From positions 1,488,001 through 1,552,000 of the forward strand of contig NZ_AP027741.1 in the NCBI RefSeq assembly GCF_030296755.1: a DNA stretch of 64,000 bases, read 5' to 3'. The translations under genes and the position numbers were made by a program. The stretch comes from Methylophaga marina. Its GTDB lineage: Bacteria > Pseudomonadota > Gammaproteobacteria > Nitrosococcales > Methylophagaceae. Below the pieces are notes generated by a model that made no database searches, had not been told where the DNA came from, and saw only the letters and a list, made by a program, of their open reading frames with translations. This document shows, piece by piece, positions 1 to 15,699 of this stretch (its first letter is position 1; every line of letters starts with the position of its first letter).

Positions 1-84
1 TATGAAAGCAACAACGGCCATTCATTTATACGATCGAGTGAAAAGCGCGCCTTAAAAGGACTTATTCAGCGGAATGACAGCTAA
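1..84 (+). CDS. 3' end of an unidentified gene upstream of dprA
   Basis: An open frame enters the window at base 1 and runs 27 codons to a TAA at 82-84, overlapping the dprA start by 11 bases. The tail is polar and basic. In many gammaproteobacteria a LysM-domain protein precedes dprA, so this could be its C-terminus, but no LysM motif is visible in this piece. The overlap suggests translational coupling with dprA. Confidence 0.4.
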   Translation, partial: YESNNGHSFIRSSEKRALKGLIQRNDS

Positions 85-1177
85 CAAGCAAAGTGAATTG
101 GCTTGTTGGATTGCTTTACAACGAGTGCCAGGGATTGGCCCAGTAACATACCACAAGCTGTTGCAGCAGTATGGCAGTCCACAATACATACTAAATAACC
201 CTAATCAGTTAAGCGGTTTCAATGAAAAACTGGTAGAGAACCTCCGTCATCCCGACTGGCAACAGGTTGAGCAAGACTTACTCTGGTTGGAGCAAGACGA
301 TCGCTATATTCTCACCATCGACGATGAACGTTATCCCGTTTTGCTTAAAGAAATTTCAGACCCGCCGCCATTACTCTACGTACAGGGGGAGGTTTCATTA
401 TTAAACGATTGGCAGTTGGCTATAGTCGGTAGCCGTAACCCTTCTGCTTCAGGCAGAAATACCGCCTATGACTTTGCTCATTATCTTGCTGATGGTGGTT
501 TAGTCGTCACCAGTGGACTTGCGATGGGCATTGATGCCGCTGCACATAAAGGTGCGTTGAGTTGTGGGAAAACCATTGCCGTTGTTGCTACAGGGCTTGA
601 TCGTGTTTATCCAGCGAAACACAGACAGTTAGCTCATGATATTGTTAAAAATGGGGTTATCGTTTCAGAGTTTCCCTTGGGTACATCACCCAAACCAGAA
701 TTATTTCCCAGACGAAATCGAATTATAAGTGGCTTATCGCTGGGTACCTTAGTTGTGGAAGCTGCCTTAAAGAGTGGTTCTCTAATCACTGCCAGAATGG
801 CGATGGAGCAATCACGTGAAGTCTTTGCCATTCCCGGCTCGATTCATAATCCTTTATCGAGAGGCTGCCACCAGTTAATTCGTGATGGTGCCAAACTAGT
901 GGAAACAGCTCAGGATATTTTAGAAGAGTTGGGTGCGCTGGCCGGTCTTAAGCCACAAGTAATACAAACTGAAGAAGAAATAGAATCTACACATGAAAAG
1001 GATGGCGATTATCAAGTTCTGCTTAACCATCTTGGATATGACCCCATCGCTATTGATAGGTTGATAGAAAATACTGGATTGACGGCTGATGCGGTTTCAT
1101 CCATGCTGTTATTACTAGAGCTAGAGGGTGAGGTCGAGTCATTACCCGGCGGCCGTTATGTTCGGACGGGTTCCTGA
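74..1177 (+). CDS. dprA: DNA-processing protein DprA (Smf)
   Basis: DprA binds incoming single-stranded DNA and loads RecA during natural transformation. The 367-residue protein is close to the usual length. An N-terminal helix-hairpin-helix/SAM-like region (about 1-80) precedes the Rossmann-fold domain, recognised by GSRNPSASG near residue 117, the following SGLAMGIDAAAH and the FPRRNRIISGLS segment. A small winged-helix-like domain closes the C-terminus (about 310-365). The ATG at 74 lies inside the end of the preceding gene. smg and topA follow on the same strand, a conserved gammaproteobacterial order. Whether this organism is transformable cannot be told from this gene alone. Confidence 0.96.
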   Translation: MTANKQSELACWIALQRVPGIGPVTYHKLLQQYGSPQYILNNPNQLSGFNEKLVENLRHPDWQQVEQDLLWLEQDDRYILTIDDERYPVLLKEISDPPPLLYVQGEVSLLNDWQLAIVGSRNPSASGRNTAYDFAHYLADGGLVVTSGLAMGIDAAAHKGALSCGKTIAVVATGLDRVYPAKHRQLAHDIVKNGVIVSEFPLGTSPKPELFPRRNRIISGLSLGTLVVEAALKSGSLITARMAMEQSREVFAIPGSIHNPLSRGCHQLIRDGAKLVETAQDILEELGALAGLKPQVIQTEEEIESTHEKDGDYQVLLNHLGYDPIAIDRLIENTGLTADAVSSMLLLLELEGEVESLPGGRYVRTGS

Positions 1178-1201
1178 ACCAGGCTTATTAAAGAGAGTCA
1201 A

Positions 1202-1669
1202 ATGAAAGAAAATGTCATTGATGTGTTGTTATATCTGTTTGAAACCTACATCGATACGGAAGAGCGAAACAAACCTGACAATGAGATATTAGAGCTTGAG
1301 TTAGAGCAGGTTGGTTTTCAGGAATTAGAAATCCACAAAGCGCTAGAATGGCTAGATAACATGACCGTTGCATCGGATCAGCCGCTCAAAAGACATGCCA
1401 CAATGCGTGTATTTTGTGATGTTGAACTAGAGCGCTTGGATGTGCACTGTCGTGGTTATTTACTGTTTCTGGAACAAGTCGGTGTTTTAGACGTCGAAAC
1501 CCGTGAAATAGTGTTAGAACGAGTCATGGCACTGGATGCTGAAGAAATTGACCTTGATCAGCTTAAGTGGGTCGTGCTGATGGTGTTGTTTTATCAACCA
1601 GGAAGAGAAGTCGCTTTTGCCTGGATGGAAGACTTGGTCTTTGAAGACATAGAAGCCGTCGTTCACTAG
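1202..1669 (+). CDS. smg: Smg family protein (DUF494)
   Basis: A 155-residue acidic protein of the Smg/DUF494 family, recognised by the opening MKENVIDVLLYLFE and by its place between dprA and topA. It is largely helical, with no signal peptide or membrane segment, so it should be cytoplasmic. Its biochemical function is not established in the family. It starts 24 bases after dprA, with an AGAGAG-like ribosome site just upstream, so co-transcription with dprA is likely. Confidence 0.93.
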   Translation: MKENVIDVLLYLFETYIDTEERNKPDNEILELELEQVGFQELEIHKALEWLDNMTVASDQPLKRHATMRVFCDVELERLDVHCRGYLLFLEQVGVLDVETREIVLERVMALDAEEIDLDQLKWVVLMVLFYQPGREVAFAWMEDLVFEDIEAVVH

Positions 1670-1755
1670 ACTAAAAATATTAGAATAAAAACTCCAACAT
1701 CGCCCGTCACAAAGGGCTTTGCTTGTATGTGCGTAGGTTTTTGGTATCGGAGAAA

Positions 1756-4038
1756 ATGGGAAAAAAACTAGTCATCGTTGAGTCGCCAGCCAAGGCGAAA
1801 ACAATCAAAAAATACCTCGGTAAGGATGTAGAAGTATTAGCATCTTATGGGCATGTACGTGATTTATTGCCAAAAGAGGGGGCTGTCGACACCGCTAAAG
1901 ATTTTGCGATGAAATATCAAGTCATTGATCGCAACAGTAAGCATGTCGATGCGATTGTAAAAGCGATGAAAAAAGCCGATGCCCTCTATCTCGCGACTGA
2001 CCCTGATAGAGAAGGGGAAGCGATATCCTGGCACTTGTTCGAGTTGCTGAAAAAGCGTGGCGCGCTTAAAGACAAAGATACTCATCGCGTTGTTTTCCAT
2101 GAAATTACTAAACAAGCTGTTAATGATGCGGTAGCTCATCCGCGTGAGTTATCCATGTCACTTGTTAATGCCCAGCAAGCAAGACGAGCACTTGACTACC
2201 TTGTCGGCTTTACTCTCTCCCCCTTGTTGTGGAAAAAGGTGCGACGTGGTCTATCTGCTGGACGCGTGCAAAGTCCAGCACTGAGAATGATCGTCGAGCG
2301 AGAGCTGGAGATTGAAGCATTCATTGCCAAGGAATACTGGAGTATCGAAGCGGATGCTGTCGCTGAAAAGAAAGATTTCCAGGCCAAGCTAACTTATTTT
2401 GAAGGTGAGAAACTCAGTCAGTTTAGTGTTACTGACGAAAAACAATCATCGAGCGTTGTAAAAAAATTAGAGAAAGCGGCAGAAGGCAAACTGCTGGTTT
2501 CGAATGTGGAGAAAAAACAACGTAAACGTAATCCGGCAGCCCCGTTTACAACCTCTACTCTTCAGCAGGAAGCGTCACGAAAAATTGGCTTTGGTGCCCA
2601 ACGCACTATGAGCGTTGCCCAGCAACTTTATGAGGGTGTTGATACGGGTGAAGGCGCGGTTGGTTTAATCACCTATATGCGTACTGACTCCGTCACATTA
2701 GCTCAAGAAGCCTTAGACGAAATACGTGGATTCATTGCAGAAAAATATGGCCAGAAAATGGTGCCTGCAAAACCACAGGAATACAAAACCAAATCAAAAA
2801 ATGCACAAGAAGCCCATGAGGCGATACGTCCGACTTCTGTGCTAAGAACACCAGAAGAAATGAAAGCGTATCTTTCAGCTGATCAGTTGAAGCTTTACAC
2901 GCTGATCTGGCAGCGCACCATGGCAAGTCAAATGATTCATGCTACCTTGAATACGGTTGCTGTTGACCTTGCCTGTGGTAAGGGTAATACATTCCGAGCC
3001 AATGGGTCGACCGTAGTTAATCCCGGTTTCATGAGTGTCTATCTGGAAGATAAGGATGACGCTGCCAGTAGCGATAAAGATGAGAAGCTTTTGCCTGCAA
3101 TGGAAGTGGGGCAGGTGGTTGAGTTAAAAGCCATCAGACCAGAGCAGCATTTTACAGAACCACCACCACGCTACAGTGAAGCCAGCCTGGTGAGAAGTCT
3201 TGAAGAACATGATATTGGTCGACCATCGACTTACGCCAGCATAATTTCTACTCTTGTGCAGCGTGAATATGTGGAAATAATCAATAAACGTTTTCATCCC
3301 ACAGATGTTGGTCGTGTGGTAGGGAAATTCCTTGTTGATCATTTCACGAAATACGTTGATTACAATTTTACCGCTGAATTGGAAGATGAGCTTGATGCGG
3401 TAGCCAGAGGCGAGGAAGAGTGGATACCGTTGCTGAGGAAGTTCTGGGGACCATTCAAAGAACAAGTCGAAACGAAAGATAAAGAAGTTCAGCGTAGTGA
3501 TGTAACACAAGAGCTTCTGGATGAAGACTGTCCAAAATGCGGTAAAAAGTTATCCAGCCGTCTTGGTCGCAGTGGCCGCTTTATTGGTTGTACTGGCTAT
3601 CCTGAGTGTGATTACACACGAAATATCGATGGTGAAGAGACAAGCAATAATGAACCTGAGGTTGTTGAAGGCAGAAAATGTCCGAAGTGTGACTCTGATT
3701 TATGGATACGAACTGGTCGTTATGGAAAATTCATCGGTTGCTCCAGTTATCCTAAATGCAAACATATTGAGTCATTAGAGCGCCCAGTTAATACCGGTGT
3801 TGAATGTCCGCAATGTCACAAAGGCGAGATTCTGACGCGTAAGTCACGTCGAGGCAAAGTGTTCTATTCGTGTTCTGAGTACCCAGATTGCGATTATGCT
3901 TTGTGGAATGAGCCATTAAAAGAACCTTGTCCGAAGTGTAATTGGCCAATCTTAACGCTCAAGACAACCAAAAGCCGCGGCACAGAGAAAGTCTGCCCAC
4001 AAAAAGACTGTGATTACTCAGAGAAAGTGGAAAGCTAG
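1756..4038 (+). CDS. topA: DNA topoisomerase I
   Basis: A type IA topoisomerase that relaxes negative supercoils through a 5'-phosphotyrosine intermediate. A Toprim domain opens the protein (KLVIVESPAKAKTI, and TDPDREGEAISWH supplying the acidic metal-binding residues). The catalytic tyrosine is Y307 in GLITYMRTDSV. Four Cys-rich zinc-ribbon repeats (about 590-755), each starting CPxC, form the C-terminal DNA-binding tail. I chose the ATG at 1756 because GGAG (1749-1752) precedes it and homology starts there; an in-frame start at 1723 would add 11 unsupported residues. At 760 residues it is shorter than E. coli TopA (865). Confidence 0.97.
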   Translation: MGKKLVIVESPAKAKTIKKYLGKDVEVLASYGHVRDLLPKEGAVDTAKDFAMKYQVIDRNSKHVDAIVKAMKKADALYLATDPDREGEAISWHLFELLKKRGALKDKDTHRVVFHEITKQAVNDAVAHPRELSMSLVNAQQARRALDYLVGFTLSPLLWKKVRRGLSAGRVQSPALRMIVERELEIEAFIAKEYWSIEADAVAEKKDFQAKLTYFEGEKLSQFSVTDEKQSSSVVKKLEKAAEGKLLVSNVEKKQRKRNPAAPFTTSTLQQEASRKIGFGAQRTMSVAQQLYEGVDTGEGAVGLITYMRTDSVTLAQEALDEIRGFIAEKYGQKMVPAKPQEYKTKSKNAQEAHEAIRPTSVLRTPEEMKAYLSADQLKLYTLIWQRTMASQMIHATLNTVAVDLACGKGNTFRANGSTVVNPGFMSVYLEDKDDAASSDKDEKLLPAMEVGQVVELKAIRPEQHFTEPPPRYSEASLVRSLEEHDIGRPSTYASIISTLVQREYVEIINKRFHPTDVGRVVGKFLVDHFTKYVDYNFTAELEDELDAVARGEEEWIPLLRKFWGPFKEQVETKDKEVQRSDVTQELLDEDCPKCGKKLSSRLGRSGRFIGCTGYPECDYTRNIDGEETSNNEPEVVEGRKCPKCDSDLWIRTGRYGKFIGCSSYPKCKHIESLERPVNTGVECPQCHKGEILTRKSRRGKVFYSCSEYPDCDYALWNEPLKEPCPKCNWPILTLKTTKSRGTEKVCPQKDCDYSEKVES

Positions 4039-4068
4039 AGCCTGTTTTACTTAGGGCAGGCTTTATTT
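4039..4068. terminator. weak stem-loop between convergent topA and lipoprotein gene
   Basis: AGCCTG (4039-4044) pairs with CAGGCT (4057-4062), followed by TTATTT. The loop is long and the stem only 6 bp, so this is a modest candidate terminator just after the topA stop and at the end of the opposing gene. Confidence 0.45.
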
Positions 4069-4578
4069 AAGTTGTTGTTGGATACTTAACGCCAGCTCTC
4101 TATCTTTTTTTGCTGCTTCTAAGGCGGATTGTTGGCGAACCTCATCGTCTTCAAGCAGCCCATTTTTCAAGTCAAGACCAATGTATATCAAATTTTCATA
4201 AATGGTGAATAAAGGGGCGCTTGGCTGACCATTTAAAAATGGCTCATTATGTTTAAAGTCCCGGCTGTATTTGTTTTTTAGAGAAATATATTCAGGTGTC
4301 CATGCGTGGTTGCGATACTGAATAAACTCAAAAGTATTCTTGTTCTGTTTCGCCTGTTGATAATGCTGGATTAGTTGATCCTGAATCTTGATGTAATTGC
4401 TGACCATTTCATTGGTATAGGCATTTATATTTTTTTGACTTAACTCCGTCAACTGGTGTCGTTTTGGCGTTTGAGGTGAAGGTGCATTAGTGTCATCACA
4501 GCCCATCAGCAACAGTGTAAACAACATCAATAAACTGATTTTTAAGATACGGTGCGGGCTTGTGAGATGAATACGCAT
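4063..4578 (-). CDS. putative lipoprotein of unknown function
   Basis: A 171-residue protein with a lipoprotein signal: basic start MRIHLTSPHR, hydrophobic core LKISLLMLFTLLL, lipobox LMGC with Cys about residue 26. The mature part is hydrophilic, helical and rich in Gln/Lys. I do not recognise a family. The start at 4578 is chosen because AGGTAAGG precedes it; a longer frame to 4656 would put an unlikely leader before the signal peptide. It is the last gene of the leftward purE-purK-Rdx set. Asp follows the +1 Cys; in enterobacteria Asp at +2 favours inner-membrane retention, but whether that rule holds here is uncertain. Confidence 0.7.
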   Translation of the reverse strand: MRIHLTSPHRILKISLLMLFTLLLMGCDDTNAPSPQTPKRHQLTELSQKNINAYTNEMVSNYIKIQDQLIQHYQQAKQNKNTFEFIQYRNHAWTPEYISLKNKYSRDFKHNEPFLNGQPSAPLFTIYENLIYIGLDLKNGLLEDDEVRQQSALEAAKKDRELALSIQQQLK

Positions 4579-4588
4579 TATGAATACC

Positions 4589-4900
4589 TTACCTTTCAGA
4601 TTGAGCAGTTTTGTCGGATTTCTTCTCACTATGCCCCAGAGATTTGTCAGGGGCAATCACATCACGCACGAGTTGTTTCAACTCAGTAATGTCAGGGAAC
4701 CGTCCCTCTTGCTTTCGAGACCAAAGTAGTTGTTCATTTGCGTGTACCTCAAAAAGGCCACCGGAAGCAGGAATTAAGCTTAATGATGTAATTTCATCAT
4801 CAAAAGTCGTTAATAGCTCTTGAGCCATCCAGGTGGCTCTTAATAACCAGCGACATTGTGTGCAGTAGCTGATCGCAATATGATTATTCTGAGTAGCCAA
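4589..4900 (-). CDS. SelT/SelW/SelH (Rdx) family protein, Cys form
   Basis: A 103-residue thioredoxin-like Rdx-family protein. The CxxC redox motif appears early (YCTQCRWLLRA, Cys13 and Cys16), where eukaryotic relatives carry selenocysteine. The GLFEVHANEQLLWSRK segment and FPDITELKQLVRD are typical of the second half. The start is apparently TTG, one base after the purK stop, with no clear Shine-Dalgarno, implying translational coupling to purK. The C-terminal tail is charged and probably disordered. The physiological substrate of bacterial Rdx proteins is not well defined. Confidence 0.8.
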   Translation of the reverse strand: MATQNNHIAISYCTQCRWLLRATWMAQELLTTFDDEITSLSLIPASGGLFEVHANEQLLWSRKQEGRFPDITELKQLVRDVIAPDKSLGHSEKKSDKTAQSER

Positions 4901-4901
4901 G

Positions 4902-6041
4902 TTAATCTGCTTTTAAATTTTCAAAACATGTTTCAGCTTGTTGCATCGCTTGTTCAACTGTTTCAGCCAACACATTGAAGTGACCCATTTTACGGCCAGG
5001 ACGTGCTTCTTGTTTCCCATACAGATGGAGTTTTATATTTGTCTCTGAGAGCAATGTTTCCCAGTGAGGCTGGCTGTGACCCCAGACATCACCCAATAAG
5101 TTCACCATGACAACAGGGCTGATTAAGTCACAATCCCCAGCTGGTAAGCCACACAACATACGAACTTGCTGTTCGAATTGTGACGTAGAGCAAGCATCAA
5201 GCGTGTAATGACCAGAGTTATGTGGACGAGGCGCAATTTCATTCGCGATGATTTCACCATCCTGACTCACAAAAAACTCTACTGCCATGGTGCCAACATA
5301 CCCTAGACCTTTGGCGATATCATTAGCGATCTGAATCGCTTTTTGGGACTGCTCGGCACTAACGGATGTGGGAACGGTTGTCGTATGTAAGATGCCATTC
5401 ACGTGGGCATTTTCAGCGACTGGAAAGTTAATAATTGTACCTGTCTGACTTCTTGCTAAAACAACAGAAATTTCTTTGTCTAAATCAATGCGTTGCTCTA
5501 AAACACATTCTTTCTCTGCTAATGTTTCAAAGCCTGCGTACACATCTTCAATAGTCTGACATGGGACTTGACCTTTACCGTCATAACCAAAGGTCGCGAC
5601 TTTGAGAATCGCAGGAAACCCAATGACTTTCTCTGCTTCAGCAATATCTTGTTTGTTACGAATTGTGAAAAAAGGGGCCGTTTGTATACCTAGTGAGGCG
5701 ATAAAATTTTTCTCAACATTACGGTTTTGTGTTGAGGCAAGCGCCTTCGAAGAAGGGTGGACTGTGGTTCTTTGTTCAAGAAAGGCTAATGTTTGCGCAG
5801 GAATATTTTCAAACTCTGTTGTGATGGCATCACAGAGTTTTGCCATATTTGCTAATGCCTCTTCATCATCATAAGCAGCGCAAATATGCTGATCTGCAAT
5901 AATGCCAGCTGGGCTCTGAGGATCGGGATCGAGGACAATTACTTTATAGCCCATCACTTGTGCTGCTGAGGTAAACATGCGGCCGAGTTGTCCACCACCC
6001 AGCATACCTAAAGTTGAACCGGGTAATATCTGTGTATTCAT
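4902..6041 (-). CDS. purK: N5-carboxyaminoimidazole ribonucleotide synthase
   Basis: PurK is an ATP-grasp enzyme that carboxylates AIR with bicarbonate and ATP to give N5-CAIR, the substrate for PurE in purine synthesis. The N-terminal GMLGGGQLGRM is the nucleotide-binding start, LKVATFGYDGKGQ is the ATP-grasp lysine region, and EIAPRPHNSGHYT is the family signature. About 379 residues is a usual length. Three closely spaced ATGs (6053, 6044, 6041) exist; GAGG inside the first argues for one of the latter two. purE lies 104 bases upstream on the same strand. Confidence 0.95.
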   Translation of the reverse strand: MNTQILPGSTLGMLGGGQLGRMFTSAAQVMGYKVIVLDPDPQSPAGIIADQHICAAYDDEEALANMAKLCDAITTEFENIPAQTLAFLEQRTTVHPSSKALASTQNRNVEKNFIASLGIQTAPFFTIRNKQDIAEAEKVIGFPAILKVATFGYDGKGQVPCQTIEDVYAGFETLAEKECVLEQRIDLDKEISVVLARSQTGTIINFPVAENAHVNGILHTTTVPTSVSAEQSQKAIQIANDIAKGLGYVGTMAVEFFVSQDGEIIANEIAPRPHNSGHYTLDACSTSQFEQQVRMLCGLPAGDCDLISPVVMVNLLGDVWGHSQPHWETLLSETNIKLHLYGKQEARPGRKMGHFNVLAETVEQAMQQAETCFENLKAD

Positions 6042-6106
6042 CATGGACCTCATTAAATTTATGCTAATCGTAAAGTAAGTGAAGCTATCTTTAATATAAA
6101 TGTGTC

Positions 6107-6127
6107 ATTGATTAAAATTTAATCAAT
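6107..6127. repeat. 21-bp palindrome between purE and purK
   Basis: ATTGATTAAA and TTTAATCAAT flank a single central base, giving perfect 10-bp arms in the 104-base gap after purE. The tiny loop favours a dimeric protein operator over an RNA hairpin. The sequence does not match the PurR consensus that I know. Confidence 0.5.
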
Positions 6128-6145
6128 GTTTCATCAGTTTGTGTA

Positions 6146-6637
6146 CTATTGAGGTGGTAAAGTCATCTCAACAACGGTTTGATGTTGTTTTTTACGGAAA
6201 GCGTCGAGCTTTGCCGAGAGCTGTTCGTCGTTGATGGCTAACTGGGCTATAGCGAATAAAGCCGCATTGGCTGCGCCAGCTTCACCGATGGCAAAGGTTG
6301 CAACCGGCACGCCTTTTGGCATTTGTACGATAGATAGCAGTGAGTCTTGACCTTTCAGGTATTTGGATGGCACTGGCACACCTAAAACCGGGACGATCGT
6401 ACTGGCGGCTAACATGCCTGGTAAGTGCGCTGCTCCGCCGGCGCCTGCTATAATACAAGCCAGTCCTCGCTGTTGAGCTGATTCCGCATACGCTGTTAAA
6501 AGGTCAGGGGTACGGTGAGCTGAGACCACTTTGGCTTCATAGCTGATGCCAAATGCGTCAAGTTGCTCAACGGCTTTTTGCATAACGGGCCAGTCACTGT
6601 TGCTGCCCATGACGACACCGATTAAGGGTTTGTCCAT
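6146..6637 (-). CDS. purE: N5-carboxyaminoimidazole ribonucleotide mutase
   Basis: PurE (class I) moves the carboxylate of N5-CAIR to C4, forming CAIR. Signature segments are GSNSDWPVM (residues 11-19), the SAHRTP loop and the substrate-binding [10 protein letters not shown]. At 163 residues it has the usual length. It is the first gene of the purE-purK pair, and its start faces gltB across a 210-base divergent region. The ATG at 6637 fits the family N-terminus. Confidence 0.96.
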   Translation of the reverse strand: MDKPLIGVVMGSNSDWPVMQKAVEQLDAFGISYEAKVVSAHRTPDLLTAYAESAQQRGLACIIAGAGGAAHLPGMLAASTIVPVLGVPVPSKYLKGQDSLLSIVQMPKGVPVATFAIGEAGAANAALFAIAQLAINDEQLSAKLDAFRKKQHQTVVEMTLPPQ

Positions 6638-6738
6638 GATCGTTCCGTAGTTTTCGTCAAAAACAGTGCATTTTAGCTATTTTATTGAAAATAGGAAAAT
6701 TTAACGCTCATATTTTGCCAAGGAAGGTATCGTAATAA

Positions 6739-6767
6739 TTGAATGGCAAGGTATCCATCGTTATAAT
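6739..6767 (+). promoter_or_regulatory. sigma-70 type promoter for gltBD
   Basis: TTGAAT (6739-6744) and TATAAT (6762-6767) are separated by 17 bases, an excellent sigma-70 match about 80 bases ahead of gltB and reading toward it. Confidence 0.65.
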
Positions 6768-6847
6768 AGATGATCCTTTCTGCCGTATTTGGTCAACGCT
6801 CCTCGAAGACGATTCCGAATACCGCCGGACTATCCGACGGGTGAGCA

Positions 6848-12777
<5,930 letters not shown>

Positions 12778-12802
12778 TTACTGATCTACATCATTAAACA
12801 AT

Positions 12803-12852
12803 AAGGCTTTTTCATACAGAGATATCGCATCCTGTATGATGAAGCCTTTTTT
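12803..12852 (+). terminator. rho-independent terminator after gltD
   Basis: A long stem formed by AAGGCTTTTTCATACAG and its near-complement CTGTATGATGAAGCC, ending in TTTTTT, lies 25 bases beyond the gltD stop. Confidence 0.85.
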
Positions 12853-12894
12853 ATATCTATTACTTTCAAAGTAGGTCCAGTTATTCAGGAGTCA

Positions 12895-13962
12895 ATGGTG
12901 AGTAGTCTACAAAATGATCGTTATCTCAGAGCATTACTAAAACAGCCCGTCGATAAAACGCCGGTATGGGTAATGCGGCAGGCAGGTCGATATTTACCTG
13001 AATATCGTAAAGTCAGAGAAAAAGCCGGTAATTTTATGACGCTTTGCTCAACCCCTGAATTGGCTTGTGAAGTGACACTGCAACCGCTTAGACGCTATAA
13101 TCTTGATGCCGCGATCATCTTTTCAGATATTTTGACAATTCCTGACGCAATGGGGCTTGGACTACATTTTGTGACAGGTGAAGGTCCTAAGTTTTCTAAA
13201 ACAATTCAGACTGCTCAGGATATAGCTAATCTTTCAGTTCCTGATATGGAAGATTCCCTGGGGTATGTGATGGATGCAATTCGTCTCACCAGAAAAGAAA
13301 TCGATGGCAAAGTACCACTCATCGGTTTTAGTGGCAGCCCGTGGACATTGGCTTGTTATATGGTAGAAGGTGGTAGTAGTAAAGATTTCGCCAAGATTAA
13401 GGGAATGATGTTTGATGCACCTAATCAAATGCATGCTCTGTTAAACGTGTTAGCTGATTCTGTGATTGCCTATCTTAATGCCCAAATTAATGCCGGTGCA
13501 CAGGCGATTATGTTGTTTGATACCTGGGGTGGGGCTCTCAGTCCTGAAAATTATAAAACCTTCTCTCTCGCCTATATGGAAAAAATTTTGAATGGTTTAA
13601 CTAAAGAGTCTGAAGGCCGAGAAGTGCCGGTTACACTATTTACCAAAGGTGGCGGACAGTGGCTCGAGTGGATGGCTGAAACTGGTGTCAATGGCCTTGG
13701 TCTAGATTGGACAACAGATATTCGTTCAGCAAGACAACGCGTTGGTGAGAAAGTCACACTGCAAGGCAATATGGATCCATGTGTTTTATATGCATCACCT
13801 GATCGAGTTGAACAGGAGGTTAGCACGATCCTTGAGGCTTATGGAAAAGGGACAGGCCATGTATTTAACCTCGGCCATGGTATTCATCCATCAGTTGACC
13901 CAGAGAATATGGCAAGACTTGTTGAGTCAGTTCACCGGTTAAGCGAAAAATATCATCAGTAA
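12895..13962 (+). CDS. hemE: uroporphyrinogen decarboxylase
   Basis: HemE decarboxylates the four acetates of uroporphyrinogen III to give coproporphyrinogen III in heme synthesis, in the cytoplasm. The signature [13 protein letters not shown] (residues 26-38) contributes substrate-binding arginines, and [19 protein letters not shown] is the second family signature. At 355 residues it has the usual length. ATG 12895 follows AGGAG at good spacing. It stands as a single gene between terminators, separate from gltBD. Confidence 0.97.
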   Translation: MVSSLQNDRYLRALLKQPVDKTPVWVMRQAGRYLPEYRKVREKAGNFMTLCSTPELACEVTLQPLRRYNLDAAIIFSDILTIPDAMGLGLHFVTGEGPKFSKTIQTAQDIANLSVPDMEDSLGYVMDAIRLTRKEIDGKVPLIGFSGSPWTLACYMVEGGSSKDFAKIKGMMFDAPNQMHALLNVLADSVIAYLNAQINAGAQAIMLFDTWGGALSPENYKTFSLAYMEKILNGLTKESEGREVPVTLFTKGGGQWLEWMAETGVNGLGLDWTTDIRSARQRVGEKVTLQGNMDPCVLYASPDRVEQEVSTILEAYGKGTGHVFNLGHGIHPSVDPENMARLVESVHRLSEKYHQ

Positions 13963-13984
13963 ACTTTGCTGATTGTTAAGCATA

Positions 13985-14019
13985 AAAAAGGGCAAGTAAT
14001 CAATACTTGCCCTTTTTTT
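13985..14019. terminator. bidirectional terminator between hemE and amtB
   Basis: GGGCAAGTA and TACTTGCCC form a perfect stem, with an A tract before and a T tract after, so it can stop both hemE (+) and the opposing amtB transcript (-). Confidence 0.88.
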
Positions 14020-14041
14020 GTGAGATTATCTAACGACTGAT

Positions 14042-15280
14042 TTATTTACCAGTGTTAGTAAACTCTGGGTATGCTTCCATACCACATTCAACGTAGTCAA
14101 CACCTTCGTACTCTTCTTCTTCAGAGACACGAATACCCATGACTGCTTTGAGGATACCCCAGACAATTAAGCTGACAACGAATACCCAAACAAAGATAGT
14201 TGCTGCACCGATTAACTGACCAGAGAAAGAAGCATCGCTGTTTGTTAAAGGCACTGCTAACAGACCCCACAGACCAGCTGTACCGTGAACAGAGATTGCA
14301 CCAACTGGGTCATCGATTTTCACTTTGTCTAAGAAGATGATTGAGAAGACAACGATGATACCGCCGATTGCACCGATGATAGTAGCCATCAGTGGTGATG
14401 GTGTATCAGGGCCAGCTGTAATAGCAACCAAACCTGCTAATGCACCGTTCAAAATCATTGTCAGGTCAGCTTTGCCAAACATCAGTTTAGCTACAATAAG
14501 TGCTGCGATAACACCACCTGCAGCAGCAGCATTAGTGTTGAGGTAAACATTTGCAACGGCGTTTGCACTTTCAACTGAAGCAGTTGCTAGAACAGAACCA
14601 CCATTGAAACCAAACCACCCCATCCACAGGATGAATGTACCCAGAGTAGCTAATGGTAAGTTAGCACCAGGAATTGGGTTAATTTGACCATTTGGACCGT
14701 ACTTACCTTTACGAGCACCAAGTAACAGAACACCTGCTAAAGCAGCGGCAGCACCAGCCATGTGTACGATACCTGAACCAGCGAAGTCTAAGAAACCAAG
14801 ATCGCCAAGGTTGTACATGCCGAATACATCATTACCGCCCCAAGTCCAGCTACCTTCCATTGGGTAAATGAAAGCAGTCATGACTACAGCGAAAGCAGCA
14901 AAAGTCCATAACTTCATACGCTCCGCTACTGCACCAGACACGATTGACATAGTGGCTGCAACGAAGACTGCTTGGAAGAAGAAGTCAGATGATGGTGAGT
15001 ATGTTGCTGGATCCTCTGCGCCAGTGACACCGTCAGCAGCAAGACCATCCAAGAAAATACCGCCGCCATACATGAGATCATAACCTACAATCAGATACAT
15101 GGTGCATGCGATAGCATAAGTTAAAATATTTTTAGTCAGTATTTCTGTGGTGTTTTTCGACCGAACCAGACCTGATTCAAGCATGGCAAAGCCGGCCGCC
15201 ATCCACATAACCAAGGCGCCACTTACTAAAAAGTAAAAGGTATCCAGGGCATACTGGAGTTCGAAGATACTATTTTCCAT
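14042..15280 (-). CDS. amtB: ammonium transporter AmtB
   Basis: An inner-membrane ammonium channel of 412 residues with about 11 membrane segments. The twin pore histidines lie in GSGIVHMAGAAAALAG and ISVHGTAGLWG. The Amt signature (DFAGSGIVHMAGA) is clear. The C-terminal cytoplasmic tail, which normally meets GlnK, is acidic. It is the last gene of torF-glnK-amtB, 18 bases after glnK, so expression should follow nitrogen limitation through the sigma-54 promoter found upstream of torF. Confidence 0.96.
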   Translation of the reverse strand: MENSIFELQYALDTFYFLVSGALVMWMAAGFAMLESGLVRSKNTTEILTKNILTYAIACTMYLIVGYDLMYGGGIFLDGLAADGVTGAEDPATYSPSSDFFFQAVFVAATMSIVSGAVAERMKLWTFAAFAVVMTAFIYPMEGSWTWGGNDVFGMYNLGDLGFLDFAGSGIVHMAGAAAALAGVLLLGARKGKYGPNGQINPIPGANLPLATLGTFILWMGWFGFNGGSVLATASVESANAVANVYLNTNAAAAGGVIAALIVAKLMFGKADLTMILNGALAGLVAITAGPDTPSPLMATIIGAIGGIIVVFSIIFLDKVKIDDPVGAISVHGTAGLWGLLAVPLTNSDASFSGQLIGAATIFVWVFVVSLIVWGILKAVMGIRVSEEEEYEGVDYVECGMEAYPEFTNTGK

Positions 15281-15298
15281 ATTCTCTACTCCTCAAGC

Positions 15299-15688
<390 letters not shown>

Positions 15689-15699
15689 CTGTGAGAAGT

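Noticed and set aside
3521..3778. 85-codon frame inside topA
   Set aside because: Out-of-phase shadow of the zinc-ribbon region.
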